Of a stretch of DNA of 64,000 nt, positions 28,549 to 35,881 are shown piece by piece. Below the pieces are notes generated by a model that worked only from the letters and a program-made list of their open reading frames with translations, made no database searches and was not told the DNA's origin. Made by a program: the position numbers and the translations under genes. Every line of letters starts with the position of its first letter. The stretch's first letter is position 1. The stretch comes from Pukyongia sp963768085 (GTDB lineage: Bacteria; Bacteroidota; Bacteroidia; Flavobacteriales; Flavobacteriaceae), in the NCBI GenBank assembly GCA_963768085.1, contig CAVYGO010000001.1:124001-188000 (forward strand). Direction: 5' to 3'.

Positions 28549-28574
28549 TTTTGTGTATCAAAAAAGACATAGTA

Positions 28575-29978
28575 TTGATTAGAAAGCTACTTCTACTAAC
28601 CCTTTGCGTCCCCTTTCTTTCTTGTGAGACTGGTACTAATACCGGGTCTGACGAGACATGGATCGGTGGACAGATAATTAATCCTAAAAGTGACTATTTA
28701 GTCTTCCTGAAAGACAACGAGGTTCTGGATACAATTAAACTCGATTCTAAAAATTTCTTTCATTACAAACCCGAAAATGTTAGTCCCGGACTCTATTCGT
28801 TCCGGCATCATGAGTACCAGATTTTCTTTCTCGAGCCTGGGGACAGCCTGATGTTTCGAGTTAATACCGTCGATTTCGACGAATCCTTGACCTATTCGGG
28901 AAGGGGAGCTGCGAGGAATAATCTACTCATGGACTTATTCCTGATGAACGAAAGTGAAAACACCTTAATGCCACCTCTTTATAGATTAAGTCCTTCGGAA
29001 TTTGAAGATAAAATAAAAGCACTACGGGATCTCAGGATGGACCTGTATAATGATTATGCGGAGAACCAGGCATTGTGTTCGAGCTTCAAGAAGGTAGCCA
29101 TGGCGAATATTAACTACGATTATTATTCCAAGAAAGAGCTGTATACGTCCGCCAATGTAATGAACAAAAATTTAAAGCCTGAGGATTTTCCATCCGACTT
29201 TTACAGCTATCGAGGGGATATTGACTTTGGCAATGAAGAACTAAGAGCGTATTATCCTTACTATCGCTTTCTGAACAGGTATTTCGATAACATGGCTCAT
29301 ATAGAAAACCCGAAAACGGAACATTATCTGAATAGAAATAGCTTCGATCACAATTATCATAAGATGAAAATTATCGATAGCCTGGTAGAATGTGACATTC
29401 TCAAGAACAATCTACTTTATACCTGTGCTCGCAGATACCTGGTGAACGGCAAAAACATTGACAATGAAAAGGAAATGGTAGCCATGTTTAAGTTGTCGAA
29501 TACCAACGAAAAGCATCATGTGGAGATAGAAAAACTGGCCGACAGGACGATGCAGCTTACACCCGGGAAAATTCTACCCAATATTATGCTTGTGAACTAC
29601 GATAATGTTATGACAGATGCCCACTCGATTACCGATGGCCCTACCGTCTTTTATTTCTGGTCAGCCGAATCGGTAAAACATTTTAAAAATCTCCATTCCA
29701 GGGCCGCCGAATTAAAATCGAAATTCCCTGAATACCAATTTAAAGGAATCAATACCGACACTCATTTTAAGAAGTGGAAGGAAGTTGTTTATAAAGCAGG
29801 ATATAATCCTGACCACGAATATCAGCTTGAAAATTTGAAAGACGCAGAGCAGAAATTATTGATCAACTCCATCAATAAAGCCATTATTGTAGATAAGAAC
29901 GGTGTTATTCTGGATGGTCACACAAACCTCTTCTCGCCTACTATAGAAGTAAATTTACTGGGATATCTTAACCTGTAA
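28575..29978 (+). CDS. Thioredoxin-fold lipoprotein lacking a CXXC site
   Basis: 467-residue envelope lipoprotein. The frame is open from 28551, but starting at the TTG at 28575 gives an ideal lipoprotein signal (MIRKLLLLTLCVPFLSC, lipid at Cys17) and fits the promoter element at 28541. The middle (~30-330) is the beta-sandwich plus helical region common before TlpA domains in Bacteroidota (DETWIGGQIINPKSDYLVFL). The final ~140 residues have a thioredoxin-like pattern: LTPGKILPNIML, TVFYFWSAESVKHF, IDKNG-type strand IIVDKNGVI. The site where CXXC belongs reads WSAESV, so redox activity through a vicinal dithiol is not expected. A scaffold or binding role is inference. Confidence 0.85.
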   Translation: MIRKLLLLTLCVPFLSCETGTNTGSDETWIGGQIINPKSDYLVFLKDNEVLDTIKLDSKNFFHYKPENVSPGLYSFRHHEYQIFFLEPGDSLMFRVNTVDFDESLTYSGRGAARNNLLMDLFLMNESENTLMPPLYRLSPSEFEDKIKALRDLRMDLYNDYAENQALCSSFKKVAMANINYDYYSKKELYTSANVMNKNLKPEDFPSDFYSYRGDIDFGNEELRAYYPYYRFLNRYFDNMAHIENPKTEHYLNRNSFDHNYHKMKIIDSLVECDILKNNLLYTCARRYLVNGKNIDNEKEMVAMFKLSNTNEKHHVEIEKLADRTMQLTPGKILPNIMLVNYDNVMTDAHSITDGPTVFYFWSAESVKHFKNLHSRAAELKSKFPEYQFKGINTDTHFKKWKEVVYKAGYNPDHEYQLENLKDAEQKLLINSINKAIIVDKNGVILDGHTNLFSPTIEVNLLGYLNL

Positions 29979-29980
29979 TA

Positions 29981-30012
29981 AAAAGCTCCGGTTTCTCCGA
30001 AGCTTTTCTTTT
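29981..30012. terminator. Bidirectional terminator between convergent genes
   Basis: AAAAGCT (29981-29987) pairs with AGCTTTT (30001-30007), with an inner CGG/CCG pair after one mismatch. T-rich tracts flank it on both strands. It serves the lipoprotein gene on the left and the aldolase gene on the right. Confidence 0.75.
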
Positions 30013-30664
30013 AGTTTCCTTTATTGTAATCCGCCAGGAATTTTTCCAATCCGATATCCGTTAATGGGTGCTTCAGCAGCCCTTCAATAGATGATAAAGG
30101 CCCTGTCATAACATCAGAACCTAATTTAGCACATTCAAGGACATGCATGGTGTGACGAACAGATGCGGCTAGTATTTGTGTTTTAAATCCGTAGTTGTCA
30201 TATATAAGTCTGATTTCCGCAATAAGGTTCAGACCATCGGTGGAAATGTCATCCAGCCTGCCAATAAAAGGTGAAACATACGTCGCTCCGGCTTTAGCTG
30301 CAAGTAAGGCCTGCCCTGCCGAGAAAACCAGAGTGCAATTCGTTTTAATTCCGTTATCCGAAAAATACTTGATCGCTTTCACGCCTTCCTTGATCATTGG
30401 AACTTTCACAACGATCTGGTCATGCAGTGCGGACAATTCTTTTCCTTCCCTGATAATACCGTCGAAATCTGTCGCGATCACTTCAGCAGAAACATCACCG
30501 TCAACTATATTACAGATATCCACATAGTGTTTAAGGATATTTTCTCTTCCTGTAATTCCTTCTTTCGCCATTAGGGATGGGTTGGTCGTCACCCCGTCCA
30601 GAACGCCCAGATCCTGCGCTTCCTTTATTTGATCTAAGTTTGCCGTATCAATGAAAAATTTCAT
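30011..30664 (-). CDS. fsa: Transaldolase-like fructose-6-phosphate aldolase
   Basis: Class I aldolase of the small transaldolase/FSA group, 217 residues. Reading begins MKFFIDTANLDQIKEAQDLG with Asp6, then DGVTTNPSLM, and the Schiff-base lysine Lys87 lies in VVKVPM. The rest of the barrel (NCTLVFSAGQALLAAKAGA, SPFIGRLDD, ILAASVR) is well conserved. Proteins of this size are annotated either as transaldolase or as fructose-6-phosphate aldolase; sequence alone does not separate them fully. It links sedoheptulose-7-P or fructose-6-P with glyceraldehyde-3-P. A -7 element lies 28 bp upstream. Confidence 0.92.
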   Translation of the reverse strand: MKFFIDTANLDQIKEAQDLGVLDGVTTNPSLMAKEGITGRENILKHYVDICNIVDGDVSAEVIATDFDGIIREGKELSALHDQIVVKVPMIKEGVKAIKYFSDNGIKTNCTLVFSAGQALLAAKAGATYVSPFIGRLDDISTDGLNLIAEIRLIYDNYGFKTQILAASVRHTMHVLECAKLGSDVMTGPLSSIEGLLKHPLTDIGLEKFLADYNKGN

Positions 30665-30691
30665 GCTGTGAGTTTAATTTTATAGTTGAGA

Positions 30692-30699
30692 CAAAAGTA
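30692..30699 (-). promoter_or_regulatory. -7 element TACTTTTG for the aldolase gene
   Basis: Exact TAnnTTTG on the minus strand, 28 bp before the ATG; the -33 half is not consensus. Confidence 0.45.
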
Positions 30700-30799
30700 C
30701 AAAGGTTTGATGCTTCCTTTTCTGAAACATTAGAAAATTTCACACAAAAAATTGTTGATAAACTCCTCTGAAAAAATTACGGCAATGAGGGAGAAAAAC

Positions 30800-31608
30800 T
30801 TACTTGAGTTTATAATGATTCATAAGCATTCTTTCGTACATGCGATCGGGAAGAATTTTCTTCAGGACGACAGAAAACTTTTGTAGAAAAGCTCCTACTT
30901 TATAGTGAATCTTTGGTTTGGATAATGTAATGATATGGTGTATCGCCTTTGCCATCTGTAAAGGGTTTTCACCATGATCCACATGGTCATTCATCATTTT
31001 CAGGGTATCGCCGTACGATTTTTTGTATGGTGAATCTTCCAGTTCCGGAGCGTGATAACGACCTGCAGCAATGTTTGTAGCAAAATCACCCGGGGCCACA
31101 TTGGTTATTTCCACACCAAACTGAATGGTCTCCATCCGCATAGCTTCGGTAGTGATCGCAAGGGCCGCCTTAGTCGCTGAATACATTCCTCGATATGGCA
31201 ATCCCATATAACCGGCAATAGATGTGATATTAATTATGAGTCCACTTCCCTGTATGCGCATCTGAGGTAAAACGGCTTTCATCATTCGAATGGGTCCATA
31301 CACATTAGTATCGAAAGCTTTGTGTATTTCTGCATCCGGGGTTTCTTCAATGGGTCCAGTTATTCCTACACCTGCATTATTGATCAGGACATCAAGCCGA
31401 TTTTCTATTTTTATGATTTCTGAAATGGCCCCGGCGATGGATTCCGGATCGGTTACGTCCATCTGAAATAATTTGAATGCACGTTGAGATTCATACTGTT
31501 GCGGATTTCTGAAGTACCATAAACGGTGTATCCTTTTTCCGAAAGATAGTCGCCAATGGCTTTACCAATCCCCGAGGATGCTCCTGTGATGAAGACTACT
31601 TTAGACAT
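30800..31608 (-). pseudogene. SDR-family oxidoreductase, interrupted by a frameshift
   Basis: Short-chain dehydrogenase/reductase, an NAD(P)-dependent Rossmann enzyme. The start at 31608 reads MSKVVFITGASSGIGKAIGD with the full TGxxxGxG cofactor motif, then runs out of frame after VYGTS and stops within about 25 codons. The remainder (30800-31462) continues in another frame with NNAG, NITSIAG, catalytic YSATK and the C-terminal half. Adding one base at about 31510-31511 restores VYGTSRNPQQYESQ... into FQMDVTDPES, giving 269 residues, the usual length. So one nucleotide is missing, either a real mutation or a read error. The remaining intact frame alone would lack the cofactor loop and could not work. 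Confidence 0.9.
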
Positions 31609-31676
31609 AGTTGGTTTCGAATGAAGCAAAGATGCGTTTAAGGGGTAAGATTTGCAAAAAAAAGCGCATAAAAAAT

Positions 31677-31770
31677 GGCAAGCTACCTACATCACACCGC
31701 TACGACCGTCTACCCTTGCTGCGTTCCCGCCCTGGGGGATTCAACAGGAGCTGGTTGTGTAGGACTTGCC
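31677..31770 (-). ncRNA. ffs: Signal recognition particle RNA, small bacterial type
   Basis: On the minus strand the region reads GGCAAGTCCTACACAACCAG near the 5' end. Its core has the SRP domain IV features: a GGGCGGGAACGCAGCAAGGG stretch facing CCTGTTGAAT, typical of Bacteroidota SRP RNAs. The ends pair as a long closing stem: GGCAAG with CTTGCC and the neighbouring TCCTAC with GTAGG. After the 3' end comes a run of six T residues, serving as terminator. A perfect promoter (31775-31804) lies 5 bp upstream. Length of about 94 nt agrees with the 4.5S type. The RNA pairs with Ffh for co-translational targeting of membrane proteins. Exact ends are approximate by a few bases. Confidence 0.9.
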
Positions 31771-31774
31771 ACTG

Positions 31775-31804
31775 CAAATATACGGCAATAAACACGTTTG
31801 GCAA
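31775..31804 (-). promoter_or_regulatory. Consensus promoter TTG-N19-TATATTTG for the SRP RNA gene
   Basis: On the minus strand TTG (31804-31802) and TATATTTG (31782-31775) have exactly 19 bp between them. It places transcription start at the first bases of the folded RNA. Confidence 0.85.
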
Positions 31805-31859
31805 GGTTTTTTACTTTACAATTTTAAATAACTATCTTTCCCGAAAATTGTGAAATTCC

Positions 31860-32915
31860 ATGCCTGTTCTTAAGTTATTCATAGTTATTCTTTTAATTGT
31901 TGCACCCGTGGCCTGTGGGGATAAAGAACCTATCGCCAAGAGCCTTTTCGCTCTTGAATTTGATGGTGCCAAAAAAGGTCATAAGGTAACAGAACCCTTC
32001 AATATCTCTGTGAAATCCCGTAAAGGTAAGGTGATAGATTCTGTCATTTACAGTGTGGACGGTAATCAAATGATTTCCGCCGTGGGTACTTCACCACAAA
32101 CCCTGAATCTTACCGATCTGAATTTGGGTAAACGCGTTATAGCCGCCAGGATCTTTTCAGAAGGAACAAGCTACAATCTGGCGAATACTGTAGTTCTGTT
32201 GGCATCTGAAACTCCTAAACTGTACACCTACTCTATTCTTGAATCCTACCCGCATGATGGCAAAGCATATACCCAGGGGCTGGAATTTAATAACGATACC
32301 CTTTACGAAAGTACTGGAAAGTATAAGCGTTCCAGTTTGCGCAAAACGAATTACCTCTCAGGTGAAGTGATCCAAAATGTGGCTTTAGGTGATGGATTTT
32401 TCGGCGAAGGATTAACCATATTAAACAATAAGATCTATCAACTCACCTGGCAGGAAAATACCGGCTTTATTTACAATCTGAAAACCATGGAAAATACGGG
32501 AACATTTGTGTATGGTGAGAGTCAGGAAGGCTGGGGACTTTGTAATGATGGCCAGAAAATCTATAAAAGTGACGGCACGGAACGTATCTGGTCCCTAAAT
32601 TCCGAAACATTGGCCGAGGAAGGATACATCGAGATCTATACCAATAAGGCTAAAATTCCGAAGGTAAATGAACTGGAATGGGTGGATGGAAAGATCTATG
32701 CTAACATCTATCAGAAAGATGCAATAGCCATAGTAAATCCGGACAATGGAGCCGTAGAAGGGGTGATTAATCTTAAAGGCCTTAAAGATAAAGTGACTCA
32801 ACATGAAGAATTAGATGTACTGAACGGTGTAGCCTATAACGGTGAAGCAAATATTTTATATGTAACCGGTAAGAACTGGGATAAACTCTTTAAGATCGAG
32901 ATCATGAAGAAGTAA
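31860..32915 (+). CDS. Glutaminyl-peptide cyclotransferase (glutamine cyclotransferase) lipoprotein
   Basis: Enzyme family (plant/bacterial glutamine cyclotransferase beta-propeller) that converts N-terminal glutamine of a peptide to pyroglutamate. The 351-residue protein has a lipobox (APVACG, Cys19) and a short N-terminal beta domain (~30-115). A five-bladed propeller begins at YPHDGKAYTQGLEF and continues LYESTGKYKRSSLRK, FFGEGLTIL, YQLTWQENTGF, GWGLCNDG, SDGTERIW and NELEWVDGKIYANIY, all recognisable family motifs. Many type IX cargo proteins start with Gln after signal cleavage, so a role in capping exported proteins is a reasonable inference. A near-match -7 element (TATCTTTC) is at 31833. 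Confidence 0.92.
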   Translation: MPVLKLFIVILLIVAPVACGDKEPIAKSLFALEFDGAKKGHKVTEPFNISVKSRKGKVIDSVIYSVDGNQMISAVGTSPQTLNLTDLNLGKRVIAARIFSEGTSYNLANTVVLLASETPKLYTYSILESYPHDGKAYTQGLEFNNDTLYESTGKYKRSSLRKTNYLSGEVIQNVALGDGFFGEGLTILNNKIYQLTWQENTGFIYNLKTMENTGTFVYGESQEGWGLCNDGQKIYKSDGTERIWSLNSETLAEEGYIEIYTNKAKIPKVNELEWVDGKIYANIYQKDAIAIVNPDNGAVEGVINLKGLKDKVTQHEELDVLNGVAYNGEANILYVTGKNWDKLFKIEIMKK

Positions 32916-33245
32916 CCTGGATGGTTGGATTCGTTAATTCGGAAATCTAACGTATCTCCTCACATCCCGTAGCAGATAACCCACAACTAATTCCTACCAC
33001 TCACTTCTCACTTTTCCTCATTCACTCACTAAAACCTACCATTCCCTCATTCTGCTTTTTATATTAGCTTGTTTTTTGATTGTTTTGATGTATCAAACTC
33101 AGCAGCATTCAGTAGGTATCCCTGCATAATCTGGGTAGGTTTGGGGTATATCAGGCGATACCTACTGCAACTGCTTTGTAAAACTTCTTCTCACAACAAT
33201 AAGTTGCTTCATAAAAAGTTATATTTTTACTGAAAATAAGCTTAC
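32916..33245. other. 330-bp gene-free region
   Basis: No frame on either strand looks coding. The left half is a pyrimidine-rich stretch with several CTACC and CACTCA-like words on the plus strand. The right half contains the inverted repeat described separately. No consensus promoter was found; only an A/T-rich region (TATATTTTT, 33222-33230) precedes the next gene. Confidence 0.6.
33110..33167. repeat. Intergenic inverted repeat with 11-bp arms
   Basis: CAGTAGGTATC (33110-33120) and GATACCTACTG (33157-33167) are perfect inverted copies. A CTG/CAG pair extends the stem inward after a small bulge (33122-33124 with 33152-33154). The loop contains GTAGGTTTGGGGTAT, partly repeating the arm. There is no T tract, so it is not a normal terminator. 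It could be a hairpin in the leader of the downstream gene, a protein-binding site or a member of an interspersed palindromic family. Confidence 0.75.
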
Positions 33246-34793
33246 ATGAAGTATTTGTACGGAATCGCAGTCTTGGCCTGCGTAATTTTATGGAGTTCCT
33301 GCCGAAATGATTTTGAAACTGTCACGAGCACAGGAAATCTTGAGTTTTCACGAGACACCGTTTATCTTGATACGGTCTTCACAAATATTGGATCAAGCAC
33401 CTATAACCTGAAGGTTTATAACCGAAGTGATGAGGATATAAACATCCCTGCCATTGCCCTGGGGGACGGGGAGGCATCCAACTATCGCCTTAATGTTGAT
33501 GGAATTCCGGGCAAGTCCTTCCAGGACATTACAATTCTTGCCAAAGACAGTATCTTCGTTTTCATTGAAACAACTATTGATATCAATAATTTCCCAAATC
33601 CGGATAACGCTTTTCTGTATACGGACAAAATTCTGTTTGATACCGGTGGGAATCAGCAAGATGTAGACCTGGTTACATTGGTACAGGATGCTGTATTCCT
33701 GTTCCCCGAGCGATTCGCCGATGGAACCATCGAAACCCTGAACCTGGGGGTGGACGGTGACGGTAATGATATATTGGTGGAAGGATTCTTTCTGGATGAT
33801 ACCCAACTTAATTTTACAAACGAAAAACCCTATGTGATCTATGGTTTCGCTGCGGTACCTCCAGATAAAACCCTAAGCATTGACGCAGGTGCGAGAGTAC
33901 ATTTTCATGCCGATAGTGGAATTATCGTAGCTAATATGGGCTCAATACAAGTGAACGGAACGCCCAGCGCGGATCCTGAAGTACTCGAAAACGAAGTAAT
34001 TTTCGAAGGCGATCGTCTGGAACCCACTTTTGCCGATGTACCGGGGCAATGGAGTACGATCTGGCTAACTCAAGGAAGTATCAATAATGTGTTCACCCAT
34101 ACCACCATTAAGAATTCTATCGTGGGTATTCTGAACGATAACTCTCCCGTTGCCCTCACCAATGTACAGATCTACAACAGCGCGAACGTCGGGCTCTTAG
34201 GTCGCACGGCGACTGTAGTAGGAAACAACGTGGTGATAAATAACAGCGGTCAGGCATCACTTGCCTGCTCACTAGGTGGTGATTATATCTTTAATCACAG
34301 TACTTTTGCAAATTACTGGTCAAACAGCTTCCGTACCTTCCCTACGGTGCTTATCGACAACGTACTTCAGGTAAGTGAAACTGAAGTAGTGGTAGCCGAT
34401 CTGGTACGAGCGGAATTCAATAATTGCATTGTCTATGGAAGTGAGCAGCGTGAACTTGGTTTCGTAAATGAACCTTCGGCTATGTTCAATTTTAAATTTA
34501 ACAACAGCCTGATCCGATTTGAAGATCCCAACGGAGAATTCTCCAATATTCCTGAATATCAATTTCAGAATGATGCCCTTTACAGCAATATTGTATTGAA
34601 TCAGGATCCTGTATTCTTTGATACCGAATTAAACGATCTGAATATTGAAACAGGAACATCTGGAGCCGACGGCATTGGTTTACCAGGTGTGGGCCCCGCC
34701 ACAGATCTTAACGGTACTGCACGAGGTGCAAATCCCGATGCGGGAGCTTATGAAAGTACAGTCTTTCCTGAACCACCGGGTGGAACGCCTTAA
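33246..34793 (+). CDS. Lipoprotein with probable right-handed beta-helix fold
   Basis: 515-residue envelope lipoprotein; signal MKYLYGIAVLACVILWSSC, lipid at Cys19. Residues ~25-120 form an Ig-like beta domain (LEFSRDTVYLDTVFTNIGS, typical of choice-of-anchor-like N-terminal domains). From ~190 the sequence becomes a repetitive pattern of short strands and Asn/Ser turns (DAGARVHFHADSGIIVANMG, FTHTTIKNSIVGILNDNS, ALTNVQIYNSANVGLLG), the look of a parallel beta-helix, as in secreted polysaccharide-binding or lyase-like proteins. The end GTARGANPDAGAYE is a motif often closing such helices. No catalytic residues could be assigned. The stop overlaps the convergent GNAT gene by 4 bp. Confidence 0.85.
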   Translation: MKYLYGIAVLACVILWSSCRNDFETVTSTGNLEFSRDTVYLDTVFTNIGSSTYNLKVYNRSDEDINIPAIALGDGEASNYRLNVDGIPGKSFQDITILAKDSIFVFIETTIDINNFPNPDNAFLYTDKILFDTGGNQQDVDLVTLVQDAVFLFPERFADGTIETLNLGVDGDGNDILVEGFFLDDTQLNFTNEKPYVIYGFAAVPPDKTLSIDAGARVHFHADSGIIVANMGSIQVNGTPSADPEVLENEVIFEGDRLEPTFADVPGQWSTIWLTQGSINNVFTHTTIKNSIVGILNDNSPVALTNVQIYNSANVGLLGRTATVVGNNVVINNSGQASLACSLGGDYIFNHSTFANYWSNSFRTFPTVLIDNVLQVSETEVVVADLVRAEFNNCIVYGSEQRELGFVNEPSAMFNFKFNNSLIRFEDPNGEFSNIPEYQFQNDALYSNIVLNQDPVFFDTELNDLNIETGTSGADGIGLPGVGPATDLNGTARGANPDAGAYESTVFPEPPGGTP

Positions 34794-35299
34794 TATTTTG
34801 TTGTAAATAAAAGCAACTCTTCAGGATCCCCTTCTAAGTAAATACGGTCTGTGTTTTTAAATCCGAGCTTCTCCAGGAGTCGGATAGAATTTGTATTTGT
34901 GGGGAGCGTTATTCCGTAGAGGATGCCTAACTTTAAGGTATGAATGGCGTATTCTTTAATTGCGCAAGCCGCTTCAAAAGCATATCCCTGCTTGGCGTAC
35001 TTTGGAAGCAGCGCGAAACCAATATCCGGATGATCCAGGTCTGGTCTCTTATAAATTCCACAGGTACCAACGATCTCCTTGGTTCCGATTTTCTCTGTTA
35101 CATACCCCCCAAAACCATATTCCTCATACATTGGAAAGTACTTTTCTTCAATATACTTTTCGGCATCTGCAAGGGTTTTAATTCCTCTATCGCCAATATT
35201 GTTCAACCACTGAGGTGTATTTAAAAGCTCCAGCACAAAAGGAGCATCTTCGAGCGTGTAGGGTCGAATCTGAAGCCTTTCGGTGGTAAGTATAATCAT
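34790..35299 (-). CDS. GNAT-family N-acetyltransferase, RimJ/RimL-like
   Basis: Acetyl-CoA dependent N-acetyltransferase of 169 residues, of the type that acetylates ribosomal protein N-termini or small amines. It begins MIILTTERLQIRPYTLEDAP, characteristic of RimJ/RimL-like members. The acetyl-CoA loop lies around DIGFALLPKYAKQGYAFEA, and the C-terminal LPTNTNSIRLLEKLGFKNTD is the typical closing motif. No partner gene in the same direction. It is divergent from the MNIO operon, sharing an ~170-bp intergenic region that contains the 21-bp-period direct repeat. Substrate is unknown. Confidence 0.9.
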   Translation of the reverse strand: MIILTTERLQIRPYTLEDAPFVLELLNTPQWLNNIGDRGIKTLADAEKYIEEKYFPMYEEYGFGGYVTEKIGTKEIVGTCGIYKRPDLDHPDIGFALLPKYAKQGYAFEAACAIKEYAIHTLKLGILYGITLPTNTNSIRLLEKLGFKNTDRIYLEGDPEELLLFTTKY

Positions 35300-35330
35300 A
35301 GTAAATGTACTTTGTAACGCTTTGCAAATT

Positions 35331-35363
35331 AGGGATTTTCCTCTTCCAGTAAGGGATTTTCCT
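35331..35363. repeat. Direct repeat AGGGATTTTCCT with 21-bp period
   Basis: Two identical 12-bp copies, 35331-35342 and 35352-35363, separated by 9 bp. The period equals two helical turns, so both copies would face the same side of the DNA. They lie 31 bp upstream of the GNAT start on one side and about 107 bp upstream of the MNIO operon on the other. An operator for a dimeric regulator is possible; chance cannot be excluded for a pair this short. Confidence 0.55.
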
Positions 35364-35410
35364 GATCATTTTCGGAGTATTCCTCGTATACATTCTCAGG
35401 TAAAATACGC

Positions 35411-35441
35411 TTGTGCAGTGCTGGTTCCAATTCTACATTTA
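35411..35441 (+). promoter_or_regulatory. Possible promoter TTG-N20-TACATTTA for the MNIO operon
   Basis: TTG at 35411-35413 and TACATTTA at 35434-35441 (one mismatch to TAnnTTTG) have near-ideal spacing. It is 28 bp before the ATG at 35470 and supports that start over an earlier in-frame ATG at 35413. Confidence 0.45.
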
Positions 35442-35469
35442 CACTATCATTAATCATAAAACAAATAGT

Positions 35470-35874
35470 ATGAAATCAAGACAAAGAAAAGGAAGCGGAG
35501 CTGTACGGTTATCCATTCCTGTGAAAGTAGCTTACAACGCGGATGCTTTTCAAAGAAGCATTTACGATATGCTCGATGAACTCGGATGTCCGAAGTGTTT
35601 TTCGGGGGTTGATTGTTATTTCACAACGATCCGTGACTATGTGCTGGACCCAAAAGAAAAAGCCATTCAACCACTTGCTTATGGTGATCCATCACCTCAG
35701 CCTAGTAAACTGGCAGCAACCAGCACCCTGAGCGTTGGTGTTTCCAAGGACGCATCCTACGACATCGGTAAGATTGATTTAGCCATTAAAGATATCTTTG
35801 AGGAGATCGGATGTCTTGCATGTTGTTCGGGGCACGATATTTTCTTTCAGAATCAATTCGATTTTAATTTCTAA
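35470..35874 (+). CDS. Duplicated Cys-motif protein, candidate MNIO substrate or partner, 134 aa
   Basis: I do not know a name for this family. Two homologous halves are visible: residues ~16-58 and ~86-134. Each ends in the same motif, G-C-x2-C-x-S-G-x-D-x2-F: Gly39-Cys40...Cys43...Ser45-Gly46...Asp48...Phe51, and Gly114-Cys115...Cys118-Cys119-Ser120-Gly121...Asp123...Phe126. The helix before each motif is also alike (SIYDMLDELGC and AIKDIFEEIGC). An extra Cys49 sits in the first copy. A Pro-rich linker (QPLAYGDPSPQPSK) joins the halves. There is no signal peptide; the N-terminus is basic (MKSRQRKGSG). The next gene, 7 bp on, encodes an MNIO enzyme, so these cysteines are candidate modification sites or metal ligands. 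An ATG at 35413 is in frame but lies before the likely promoter. Confidence 0.85.
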   Translation: MKSRQRKGSGAVRLSIPVKVAYNADAFQRSIYDMLDELGCPKCFSGVDCYFTTIRDYVLDPKEKAIQPLAYGDPSPQPSKLAATSTLSVGVSKDASYDIGKIDLAIKDIFEEIGCLACCSGHDIFFQNQFDFNF

Positions 35875-35881
35875 TTGACCC

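Noticed and set aside
31611..31853. 80-codon plus-strand frame
   Set aside because: It covers the SRP RNA gene on the opposite strand and has no protein-like composition.
35187..35393. 68-codon minus-strand frame upstream of the GNAT gene
   Set aside because: It overlaps the GNAT N-terminus in another frame and has no recognisable features; the intergenic direct repeat explains part of its sequence.
35413..35469. N-terminal extension of the duplicated Cys-motif protein
   Set aside because: The in-frame ATG at 35413 lies before the likely -7 element; the extra 19 residues do not look conserved and the ATG at 35470 gives a typical basic start.
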